Shown here: piece after piece, positions 11,324 through 24,150 of the stretch
Layout: each line of letters begins with the position of its first letter
Numbering within the stretch: the first letter of the stretch is position 1
NCBI RefSeq assembly: GCF_032854445.1
Contig: NC_088307.1
Location: 20,596,017-20,660,016, forward strand
From: Liolophura sinensis
Lineage: Eukaryota > Mollusca > Polyplacophora > Chitonida > Chitonidae
Direction of reading: 5' to 3'
Length of the DNA stretch: 64,000 nt
Notes under the pieces: generated by a model
Database searches by the model: none
Told to the model about the DNA's origin: nothing
The model's input: only the letters and a program-made list of their open reading frames with translations
Program-made: the position numbers and the translations under genes

Positions 11324-11837
11324 CTGCCAGATTAATTATATTAAATAATACAGATACACATTTCAGAAATGCTGGGAAATTTTCCAGTTTGAGCAAGTTT
11401 TAAATGTACAAAAAAAAAAAAAAAAAAATTTCAAAAGTTAAAAAGCTAGTTGATTTTATTAAAACCACTGTATCAATGAAGCCAGATGTGTACCAGGCCA
11501 CTGAAACACCACTTCACATACATTGGTGTGGATTATTATTATCAAACTGCATATGGCACCACAACATCAGCACTCAAATAACTCGTTTACATGACAAACT
11601 TGTTTCCTGAACAATTCCTATTTGGCATTGAATAAACTGTTTTCCCACAGAGTGCTGCCATCTGGTAAAGATTTCACCATCGATGAATGAAAGGGAGGTA
11701 AATCTGGATTCTCCACCTAAAATGGAGAAAGAGAAAAATCCTATGAAAACACTGTGATATCATCTTCTATGCAAACACTGTTAAAGTGTAGTAGTAAAAG
11801 ATTGAGAAAGGCAACACAAATCTGGGCTCTGGGTAAC

Positions 11838-12352
11838 CAAAACCCCTAAACTTTGGCTCCTTCAACTTTGTGCAAACAAAACCTTTCAACTTTGGGTTAT
11901 TAAAGCCCTCAACTCTGGTCAACCAAAACCCCTGGTATCTGGATAACAAAAAACCCTGTGCTCCAGGTAACCAAAACCCCTGTGGTCTGGGTAACCAAAA
12001 CCCCTGGTATCTGGAAAACCAAACACCCTGTGCTCTAGGCAACCAAAACCCCTGGTATCTGGAAAACCAAACACCCTGTGCTCCAGGCAACCAAAACCCC
12101 TGTGGTCTGGACAACAAAAAACCCTGTGCTCCAGGTAACCAAAACCTCTGTGGTCTGGGTAACCAAAAGCCCTGGTATTTGGATAACCCAAGACTGTGCT
12201 CCAGGCAACCAAAACCCCTGTGGCCTGGAAACCAAAAACCTTGTGCTCAAGGTAACCAAAACCCCTGGTGTCTGGATAACCAAAAATCCTATGCTCTGCA
12301 TAACCAAAACCCTTGGTGTCTAGATAACCATAAACCACTGTATTCTAAATAA
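11838..12352. repeat. 24-bp minisatellite, about 21 copies
   Basis: Units such as CCAAAACCCCTGTGGTCTGG plus GTAA alternate with CCTGGTATCTGGATAA variants. Because 24 is a multiple of three, long frames stay open on both strands (11870-12352 plus, 11919-12338 minus) and translate to eight-residue repeats. They look like by-products of the repeat rather than genes. Confidence 0.93.
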
Positions 12353-12588
12353 CAATAATCACTATGCTTTATCACCAGTAAATAGTGTTTAAGAGTTTTC
12401 CACTTATATGGCAGCGGTCAGTCTATGGATGTAGGAAACGGGTGGGTCTGGAATAAAATGATGATCTTTGCCAGGCACATAACAAATCTCTGGACTTCAG
12501 GCTGTTGAAACAGCGAGATTGGAGCACCCAAAATCATTGATGAACGGCCTGCATGATAATCCCAGGGAGCCAGTACTTAAACAATCTA

Positions 12589-12797
12589 AGGGGGCCTCAG
12601 TTGCTGAACAGCTCAATGACCCACAACCTCTCACCAATGCGAATGCTATGAGTTCAAGTGCAGCCCACACTGGTTTCCTCTCCGGTCATACATCCGAAGG
12701 TTTGCTAACAACCTACAGATGGTTGTGGGTTCCCCCTGGGTTCTGCCCTGTTTCTCCCCACCATGATGCCAATCAAATAAATACATAAATAAATAAT
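12589..12797 (+). mobile_element. Nin-DC-like SINE with internal deletion
   Basis: Begins GGGGCCTCAGTTGCTGAACA and passes directly from the CCCCACCATGATG region to CCAATCAAATAAATACAT; most of the 3' core is deleted. Confidence 0.85.
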
Positions 12798-12939
12798 CTG
12801 AGCCAGCGAAGACCCCATGAGAAGTTTATCAAATTTTGTAAAACAATGAATTTGTTCTCAAAGATATTTTGGTACCAAATGAACACAATGTCAGATACAG
12901 AGAGGTAAAACAGCATAAGAGAGAATCTAAAAACTTTAC

Positions 12940-15900
12940 CCTGAGAAGTCTTATAAACTCCATCACTGCTGACACCAGTAATGGCGCCTGCTTTGTTTCT
13001 ATGGCAACAGTAGACGTGGTTGCCGAGGAGATGTGGAATGTAAAAGTCACCGACATATTCTTTGTGCACAAAGACCAGGACTCCAGCCTGAACCAGGAGA
13101 AATGCTCTGTTTGCTCTGAAATCATGATGAAAAGAACAAAATTACACAGAGTGAAATCGCCCTTAGGAAATGGATTAAAAGTTAGTTAAAAACTCAAAGT
13201 GTTGATTTAATCTCAGTCTAGAATAGGCAATATTTTACATCCCCTTAACAGAGGAGTTTCAAGTTTGAACTCTTTTATTGCTGAAGGTAAGAGAAGTCCT
13301 ACTGTATCATGTGACCTGTCGGATTTGTTATGCAAATATTTTTTAATCACATTTACTCTAACATGAGCATATGAAAAAAGGTTCACAAATGTTGAAGTTA
13401 GAGCAGCAAATGCCAAAAAAACATCAAGGTGCTCAGTGTTTGAGTACTTTAGAAATTCCTCCAGGAATGGAGAGTCATTTGTGCCCCAAGAACACAGTGA
13501 CACAGGTGATTGGCAAATTAATAGTTTTGACTAGTTATATGATACAGGCGGAATGTTTTCACATTCAACAAGAACAAAATTGTGGATGGGTTGTGGGTTT
13601 CTCCTGGGGGCTCTGGCCGGTTCCTCCCACCACAATACTGGCCGCCATTCCTATAAGTGAAATATTCTTGGCTATCATGTAAAATACCAATCAAATAAAT
13701 AAATCAAATAAAATCAACAAGAACAGGGCTCGAAGTGGCAACTTTCAGCTATTGCTTCCACCGTCCCCTGGGTCCTTGGTGTCTTGGGGGCAATAAACTG
13801 TCAACATTGATTCTGCGCAGTCTTACATGAAATTTGCTGGAGACTTCCAGCAATATCACATGCATATTTAGATTCTTGGAGACTTCCAGCAATATTGCAT
13901 ACACATTAAGTTTGCTGGAGACATCAAGCAATATCGCATAAGCATTAAGATTGCTGGAGACTTCCAACAGTATTGCATACACAGAGATTGCTGGAGGCTT
14001 CCAGCAATATCGCATACACATTATGATTGCTGGAGACTTCCAGCAATATTGTATACACATTAAGATTGCTAGGGCTTCCAGCAATATCGCATACACATTA
14101 AGATTGCTGGAAACTTTCAACACTATTACATACACATTAAGATTGCTGGAGGCTTCTAACAATATCGCATACACATTAAGATTGATGGAGACTTCCAGCA
14201 ATATCGCATACATATTATGACTGCTGGAGACTTCCAGCAATATTGCATACACATTAAGATTGCTAGGACTTCCAGCAATATCACATACGCATTAAGATTG
14301 TTGGAGACTTTCAACAATATTGCATACACATTAAGACTGTTGGAGACTTTCAACAATATTGCATACACATTAAGACTGCTGGAGACATCCAACAATATCG
14401 CATACACATTAAGATTGCTGGAGACTTCCATTTTCCATTTTTTTAAATTTTTGTTTTGTTTTTTGGATTGCTGTTCAAAGCTATACTGAATAATTGTCAT
14501 TTACATACATAAAAGATGACAATGAGTCAGTTTGATGGGTGCAGGGAAATGGTGTACCAAGAGTGACAGAAGAATCCATGGGAATTTACAGAGGCAAACT
14601 TTTCCATTTGTGAATATGAAACACACCATGTAAGTTAACTCCATGTAAGACTACTTGAGACTGTAACGTCAATCATTTATCTCTGATAAGGTCTAATTTT
14701 TAAAATTTTTTACTTCTTCAAGAGATTGTCTGTTGTCTGTTAGAAGAGAAATATTAACTGCCACCCACAAGGCCAGATTTGCAACAAAATCATGTGATGG
14801 CTTTCCACAATCCTCTCCAAATATTATCCAAGGGCTGACCAGCACTGGACTTTATATTTAGACCATTAGACAGGTGTAGAGAGATGAAGCCCAAATCTGG
14901 ATGGACAGATTCCTTTAATGGTTCATTGTTGTTTAACACTGTACTCAAAGTTTATTCACTTATACAATGGCCGGTCTGCCAGCAACCTGCTACGCTCTGC
15001 CTGGCTTCCTCATCCATAATGCACCCGTAAATGAAGTGAATCACATTCTTGAGTACGGCATAAAACACCAATCAAATAAATAAAATATACAATGGCCATC
15101 ATTTTTATCGGTGGAACAAACCGCAGAGAGCCTGGAGAAAACCACCAACCTTTGGCAAGGTACTACCAAACTTTCTCACATAATATACACATGACATACA
15201 GAACTTGCACAGCATATTTAAAAAAGACAAGTTGTCATCAATGAATTTAAAGCGCAGTTGACCACTCATTATGATTTACAACTAAATGAAGGCCCCTAAA
15301 AACAGTGAAATTATGAGAAGACAACACTGGAAGAAACACTACAGGCATGTGACTTTCACAGATCTGTACGTCAAGGGCACTACTCTCGAATAGAAAGGCT
15401 GGTAAACAGATAAAAGTCCCAATTTAGTCATGCAAAAACTGAAATGACTGAGTACTTACCTAATTCTAAGGTCAGTCCATTCTTGCTACAGGACACAGAG
15501 ACAACACTTCCTTTGGGAACCTAGAACAGTTAAAGGAAAAGACAACACTTAACATAGGCTGAGTTATACAGGGGTGGATTTATTTGATTTATTTGATTGG
15601 TGTTTTATGCCGTACTCAAGAATGTTTCACTTATACGACGGCGGCCAGCATTATGGTGGGAGGAAACCGGGCAGAGCCCGAGGGAAACCCACAACCATCC
15701 GCAGGTTGCTGGTAGACCTTCCCACGTACGGCCGGAGAGGAAGCCAGCATGAGTGAACTCACAGCAACCGCATTGGTGAGAGGCTCCTGGGTCATTATAC
15801 GCTGCGCTAGTGCGCTAACCAACTGTGCCACGGAGGCCCCTACAGGGGTGGAGAATGAATCAATGAATGGTTGGGGTTTAATGCCATACTCAACAATTTT

Positions 15901-18900
15901 TCAGTCATATGACGACGAGGAGTCATTAGGTGCTTGTACGTGTACTGTATCTTTTAGTAGCAGGGTGAGACCATGCCCCCAAAGTGCTGCCGCCAGTGAA
16001 GCATCAAACTGAAGACACCAAAACATGACACGTCACCAAACACATGATCTCGGGATCTCTCGACTTTGAGGCGGACTCTCTGATCATTACACCACCGAAG
16101 CAGTCTCAGGGGTGGGAGCGGACGTAAACAGTCACAGCCATTTTTTTCTCATGTGCTTGGTAACTCAAGTTAGTCATTTTTTAATCTAGAATTCTTCACC
16201 AGGCCATGGGGTGCACCATATAAAAGCAACATCTGGAATTCTTCACAAGGCCATGGGATAAACCATGTAAAAGCAACACCTGGAATTCTTTACAAGGCCA
16301 TGGGATGCACCATGTAAAAGCAACACCTGGAATTCTTCGCAAGGCCATGGGATGCACCATGTAAAAGCAACATCTGGAATTCTTCACAAGGCCATGGGAT
16401 GAACCATGTAAAAGCAACATCTGGAATTCTTCACAAGGCCACGGGATGAACCGTGTAAAAGCAACACCTGGAATTCTTCAGAAGGCCATGGGATGCACCA
16501 TGTAAAAGCAACATCTGGAATTCTTCGCAAGGCCATGGGATAAACCATGTAAAAGCAACACCTGAAATTCTTCATAAGGCCATGGGATAAACCATGTAAA
16601 AGCAACACCTGGAATTCTTGAGCCAGGCCATGGGATAAACCATGTAAAAGCAACACCTGGAATTCTTCACAAGGCCACGGGATGCACCATGTAAAAGCAA
16701 CATCTGGAATTCTTCACAAGGCCATGGGATGAGCCATGTAAAAGCAACACCTGGAATTCTTCACAAGGCCACGGGATGCACCATGTAAAAGCAACATCTG
16801 GAATTCTTCACAAGGCCATGGGATAAACCATGTAAAAGCAACACCTGGAATTCTTCACAAGGCCATGGGATGCACCATGTAAAAGCAACACCTGGAATTC
16901 TTCACAAGGCCACGGGATGCACCATGTAAAAGCAACATCTGGAATTCTTCACAAGGCCATGGGATGCACCATGTAAAACCAACATCTGGAATTCTTCACA
17001 AGGCCACGGGATGCACCATGTAAAAGCAACATCTGGAATTCTTCACAAGGCCATGGGATAAACCATGTAAAAGCAACACCTGGAATTCTTCATAAGGCCA
17101 TGGGATGCACCATGTAAAAGCAACACCTGGAATTCTTCACAAGGCCATGGGATGAACCATGTAAAAGCAACATCTGGAATTCTTCACAAGGCCATGGGAT
17201 CAACCATGTAAAAGCAACCCGACAAATAACATCGCACACTCATACTCTGATGTAGTTTGTCTTCACATAGCTTTCTTAAGACTACGGCAGCTTGCAAAAC
17301 TACTTTATTACCCTCAATGACCTAAAATTTCACACACAAAAGTGCATTTTTAGATACAAATAAACAGCAAAAATATTATTTTTGGTGCTGAAACACCTTT
17401 CCAAAATCAACAGAACTCAAAAGTCAGGCAAAATCGGGAAGTTAGCCATAAATGAAATTTACAGTCATTTAGGGTAATTTAAGATGTATACATGCTGATT
17501 ATGATGTAGAAATTCACTAGTATATTATTCACACTTTTATTTGATTCATGTTTTACTAAAAAACATTTCACTTAAATGATGGCAGGCAGCATTCTGGTGG
17601 GAGGAAACCAGACAGAGCCCGGAGGAAACCCACAACCATCTGCACGTTGTTGGCTGCAAGAGCTGGATTGACTTCAGAGCAGCTGCATTGGTGAGAGGCT
17701 CCTTGGTCATTGAGCTGCACTAGTGTGCTAAACACTAGGCTACGGAGGCCCCTTCTCTGATATAATCTCTTTAAGTACTGACCCTGTAGGGATGGTCAAG
17801 ACAAGTGACCTCAGTCAACAATCTGCAGTTATCCAAACAAAACTCAAAGTATTTTTCCACAGTGTGGCAGATCTCCACGTACTGCTTTTCTGTGCAAAAA
17901 GCTGGATTTAAGCACTCTGAAATACAAATAAAACAATGATAATATTTCAGGCCAAGAAGCCTTCATGAATTAATTAATGAATGCTTATGACTAAAAGCCA
18001 CGTTGGCAATATTTTGAGAACATGTTTAAACGATGAGACAGTAAATGGCTTTCAACCCAACAATTCAAAACATTCAAAATGAGACCAAAATAGATGAACC
18101 TGTTTTAAAATAGGTTAAAAAATAGCAAATCATTAATTAAAAAGACGCTTATGCATCAATAATTTTCACATTCGCCCGATGACAGTTCTGCAGAATGTGT
18201 CATTTACCTGGACACTATACCGGGGAGTACACATGCACTTCATCATGAATGTGGAATGAAAACCTCAATAAAATCATCATGAGGCCAGTTATATGTTTCT
18301 TATATTTTACTGGATTATTAAAGGAAAATGAAGTATTTGTCATTTGAAAGACCACTGAACAATGTAACATTTATTTATTTTCTTTTTTGGGGGGAATTTT
18401 TTCAACCTAGTAAAATGCATCTGAAATATCGAATTCTATGGTGGTCTTCTCTGACCACATTGGGTCCAGTGACATCACATTGGTACTTTGGCCATTCACC
18501 TCATGCTGCTAGATTTTATCATTCAAAATGCACATACATAGAGACCTATCACCAAATGGACCGTGAAACAAATTATTTCAAGCAAAAAACAATATGCGTA
18601 TAATCTCATGTTTTAAAACTCTTTCGCACAATTGGAAAATTAAAAAAAAATAATTTGAACTATTTTAATGGACAGTGTTTACAGGTGTGTTATCAGATAT
18701 ACTAGTGTACTTCGGTTTAGTGTTTTCTTTGCCTTTGACATGATTATTATATAATAATGACTACAATTAACACTAATACCCCTCTGTCATTCCTCTATTC
18801 GGTTTTGCCAGTGACAGTTCCGTATTTTCGTTACACATAGGTTACTTCTCTTTCCAAGGTTGTCCTTTATTTCAGTATTACAGCATATCGGACTATGGAA

Positions 18901-21900
18901 AATATGGCCGATTACTTTGTTAGTTGTGCACAGAAGCAAATTGCTTCAGATTCAAAAGTAGTTAGCCTTACAAGACTATTTCACCGGTGGATTAGTCAAA
19001 CCTGATAATAACTGTATAGTACAGTGGACTGGACACCTACCATCAAGGGGGGATAATCTACGAAAAGGGAAGTAATCCGTGCATTACAAAAACACTGACA
19101 AGCTGTTGATTGTGTTCACTGGGCCATATTTGCTGTCAAACATATGTTGAAGGCTACTTCATTCTTCACTAATATAGACATGTACTTATGTCGTGGAAGT
19201 CAGCACGTTGCACAAGGGGAAGATCATTAGTAACTTGCCAAAGGTCAGTGGTTTAGCCCTTGATGAAATGTTAGATTGGCACCTTTCTCCTTTCCAGATT
19301 GCACTGACTGCTGAAAGCTAAAAATGCGCCTTTGAGTTGTTTTATGTTTCTGAGATTCCGCAAGTTGCAGCTTTGAGTTGGCTTTTGATATTTGAGTTGC
19401 CTTTCTATGATTTTTGAGCTGCATGGTGATTTTTAAGCTGTCTCATGATTTCAGTTGCATTCTCTCACCCTCCAGCTCCTGCAATTGTGGCTTGGTCGGA
19501 CGGATTTTCCCTGAAAGAATATGGACAATGAAACCAATTAAAAATACTACCACTACACAAAATTTTTCAATCTCAATATTATTTACTTAAATTAGTTTGC
19601 GACAAAACCTATTTTTCATATGACCTCTTGGGTCATAAATGGGAAGGTCTACACTGCCAGCAACCTACCCATCACAACAATCCTGTACAAACACCACAAC
19701 CACTCACTCCATCCTGTGTCTGGACAAACACCACAACCACTCACTCCACTCTGAGCCTGCACAAACACCACAACCACTCACTCCACTCTGAGCCTGCACA
19801 AACACCACAACCACTCACTCCACTCTAAGCCTGCACAAACACCACAACCACTCACTCCACTCTGAGCCTGCACAAACACCACAACCGCTCACTCCACTCT
19901 GAGCCTGCACAAACACCACAACCACTCACTTCACTCTGAGCCTGGACAAACACCACAACTGCTCACTCCACTCTGAGCTTAGACAAACACCACACCCACT
20001 CACTTCACTCTGAGCCTGCACAAACACCACAACTGCTCACTCCACTCCACTCTGAGCCTGCACAAACACCACACCTGCTCACTCCACTCTGAGCCTGCAC
20101 AAACACCACAACCACTCACTCCACCCTGAACCTGTACAAACACCACAACCACTCACTTCACTCTGAGCCTGCACAAACACCACAACCACTCACTCCACTC
20201 TGAGCCTGGACAAACACCACAACCACTCACTTCACTCTGAGCCTGCACAAACATCACAACTGCTCACTCCACTCTGAGCTTAGACAAACACCACAACCAC
20301 TCACTTCACTCTGAGCCTGGACAAACACCACAACCACTCACTCCACTCTGAGCCTGCACAAACACCACAACCACTCACTCCACTCTGAGCCTGGACAAAC
20401 ACCACAACCCCTCACTCCACTCTGAGCCTGGACAAACACCACAACCACTCACTCCACTCTGAGCCTGGACAAACACCACAACTGCTCACTCCACTCTGAG
20501 CTTAGACAAACACCACAACCACTCACTCCACTCTGAGCCTGGACAAACACCACAACCACTCACTCCACTCTGAGCCTGGACAAACACCACAACCACTCAC
20601 TTCACTCTGAGCCTGCACAAACACCACAACCACTCACTCCACTCTGAGCCTGGACAAACACCACAACCACTCACTTCACTCTGAGCTTAGACAAACACCA
20701 CAACTGCTCACTCCACTCTGAGCTTAGACAAACACCACAACCACTCACTTCACTCTAAGCCTGGACAAACACCACAACCACTCACTCCACTCCAATCCTG
20801 TACAAATACCACAACCACTCACTCCATCCTGTGCCTGGACAAACACCACAACCACTCACTCCACTCTGAGCCTGGACAAACACCACAACCACTCACTCCA
20901 CTCTGAGCCTGGACAAACACCACAACCCCTCACTCCACTCTGAGCCTGCACAAACACCACAACCACTCACTCCACTCCAATCCTGTACAAACACCACAAC
21001 CACTCACTCCACTCTGAGCCTGCACAAACACCACAACCACTCACTCCACTCTGAGCCTGGACAAACACCACAACCACTCACTTCACTCTGAGCCTGCACA
21101 AACACCACAACCACTCACTCCACTCTGAGCTTGGACAAACACCACAACCACTCACTCCACTCTGAGCCTGCACAAACACCACAACCACTCACTTCACTCT
21201 GAGCCTGCACAAACACCACAACCACTCACTCCACTCTGAGCTTGGACAAACACCACAACCACTCACTCCACTCTGAGCCTGCACAAACACCACAACCACT
21301 CACTTCACTCTGAGCCTGCACAAACACCACAACCACTCACTCCACTCTGAGCCTGGACAAACACCACAACCACTCACTCCACTCTGAGCTTAGACAAACA
21401 CCACAACCACTCACTCCACTCTGAGCCTGCACAAACACCTCACCCACTCACTCCACTCTGAGCCTGCACAAACACCACAACCACTCACTCCACTCTGGGC
21501 CTAGACAAACACCACAACCACTCACTTCACTCTGAGCCTGGACAAACACCACAACCACTCACTCCACCCTGAACCTGTACAAACACCACAACCACTCACT
21601 TCACTCTGAGCCTGGACAAACACCACAACCACTCACTCCACTCTGAGCCTGGACAAACACCACAACCACTCACTCCACTCTGAGCCTGGACAAACACCAC
21701 AACTGCTCACTCCACTCTGAGCCTGCACAAACACCACAACCACTCACTCCACCCTGAACCTGGACAAACACCACAACCGCTCCCTCAACTCTGAGCCTGG
21801 ACAAACACCACAACCACTCACTCCACTCTGAGCCTGGACAAACACCACAACCACTAACTATACTCTGAGCCTGGACAAACACCACAACTGCTCACCCATT

Positions 21901-24079
21901 ACAACATGTCAGCATAGACACTCACCTGTTTCCACCTGATTCAAAGCCTGGACAAAGAGCCAATGGGCTGCATTCGCATCTGTCTTTAACAATTCCTTCT
22001 CCTTCTTTGGATCAAAACACCATTTTTGGAAAGTCAAATCTGGGAATAAGATGACATCTTGATGAGTACACAACTCACATTGTCGCCCCTTAATACCCAA
22101 AACACTGCTATAATCCAGGACAAATGATAGTCAGAGAAATACAAAATGAATCAGATCAGAAAGAAAAGATATTTTGGCGGGGGGGAGGTTACATATGACA
22201 GCAGCCAGCATTATGGTGTGAAGGAAAATGACAGCCTGAGGAAACCCACAATCATCCACAGGTTGTTGGCAGGCCTTCCCAGTTATAGCCAGAAAGGAAG
22301 CCAGCATGAGCTGCACTTAAAGTCACAATCACCCCATTGGTCAGTTGCTCTTGAATCATTGCGTCTCACTGTTAATGCCTGTTTATAACTGTTTAATTAG
22401 TTTTGCTACCAGAATAGTAGTTAATACTGTCTTTACTGAAGGAATTGCAACCATTGTGATACAGTCACAGTTTTCTGAGAGGAAATAAGGCCGAACAGAA
22501 ACATAACTGACTTACCTGTTACAGGTAATGTGATACAGTCAGGAATTGCAACCATTGTGATACAGTTGCAGTTTTCTGAGAGGAAATAAGGCCGAACAGA
22601 AACATAACTGACTTACCTGTTACAGGTAATGTGATACAGTCAGGAATTGCAACCATTGTGATACAGTCGCAGTTTTCTGAGAGGAAATAAGGCCAAACAG
22701 AAACATAACTGACTTACCTGTTACAGGTAATGTGATACAGTCAGGAATTGCAACCATTGTGATACAGTCACAGTTTTCTGAGAGGAAATAAGGCCGAACA
22801 GAAACATAACTGACTTACCTGTTACAGGTAATGTGATACAGTCAGGAATTGCAACCAGTGTGATACAGTCACAGTTTTCTGAGAGGAAATAAGGCCGAAC
22901 AGAAACATAACTGACTTACCTGTTACAGGTAATGTGATACAGTCAGGAATTGCAACCATTGTGATACAGTCGCAGTTTTCTGAGAGGAAATAAGGCCAAA
23001 CAGAAACATAACTGACTTACCTGTTACAGGTAATGTGATACAGTCAGGAATTGCAACCATTGTGATACAGTCACAGTTTTCTGAGAGGAAATAAGGCCGA
23101 ACAGAAACATAACTGACTTACCTGTTACAGGTAATGTGACACAGTCAGGAATTGCAACCATTGTGATACAGTCGCAGTTTTCTGAGAGGAAATAAGGCCG
23201 AACAGAAACATAACTGACTTACCTGTTACAGGTAATGTGATACAGTCATAAGGTCGCAGTTTTCTGACAGGAGTAAGGCCTCCCAGAATCACAGCTACAT
23301 GTAACTTACATGTACCTGTTACACATAATGTGATACAGCCATAAAGCCAGAGTATTCTGACAGGAGTAAGGTCTCCCAGAAACATAACTGATTTATCTGC
23401 TACAGGTAATGTGATATAGTCATAAGGCTGCAGTTTTCTGACTGGAATAAGGCCTCCCAGAAAAACAACTGACTTACCTGTTACAGGTAATGTGATACAG
23501 TCATAAGCCTGCAGTTTTCTGACTGGAATAAGGCCTCCCAGAAAAACAACCGACTTACCTGTTACAGGTAATGTGATAGAGTCATAAGGCTGCAGTTTTC
23601 TGACTGGAATAAGGCCTCCCAGAAAAACAACTGACTTACCTGTAACAGGTAATGTGATACAGTCATAAAGCTGCAGTTTTCTGACTGGAATAAGGCCTCC
23701 CAGAAACACAACTGACTTACCTGTTACAGGTAATGTGACACAGTCATAAGGCTGCAGTTTTCTGCCTGGAATAAGGCCTCCCAGAAACACAATTGGCTTA
23801 CCTGTTACAGGTAATGTAATACAGTCATACGGCCGCAGTTTTCTGACTGGAGTAAGGCCTCCAAGAAACAAGGCAAATGCTCCATGGCTTGATTTTGACA
23901 GACCTGCAAATATTAGGGTGAAATATCTGTATCAAATGACAAGACTATAACCAAATCAAATAAATAGTATCATAGATATTGATAAGGTTTTGGAGGCAAA
24001 CACCATTGCCTCCTTCAGTTGGCCAGAATTAACCTTGAACAGATTGAGCAGAGAAAATTTTTTAAAACAACTGTGCAAA

Positions 24080-24150
<71 letters not shown>

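Noticed and set aside
11870-12352. 160-codon open frame on the plus strand and 139-codon frame on the minus strand
   Set aside because: Both are read-through of a 24-bp tandem repeat; no start context, no splice links, no family resemblance.
12773-13069. Alternative frame through the exon at 12940-13115 (VFVHKEYVGDFYIPHLLGNH)
   Set aside because: The phase left by the previous exon (ending LTLEL plus G) selects the other frame, which gives the third FERM lobe (MSVTFTFHI, VAIETKQAPLL).
13749-14500. 167-codon and 114-codon minus-strand frames (YAILLEVSSNLN repeats)
   Set aside because: Product of the 39-bp minisatellite, whose length is a multiple of three.
16190-21900. Regular direct repeats that might suggest a CRISPR-like array
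   Set aside because: Repeats are contiguous with no unique spacers, lie in animal introns and have no cas genes; they are minisatellites.
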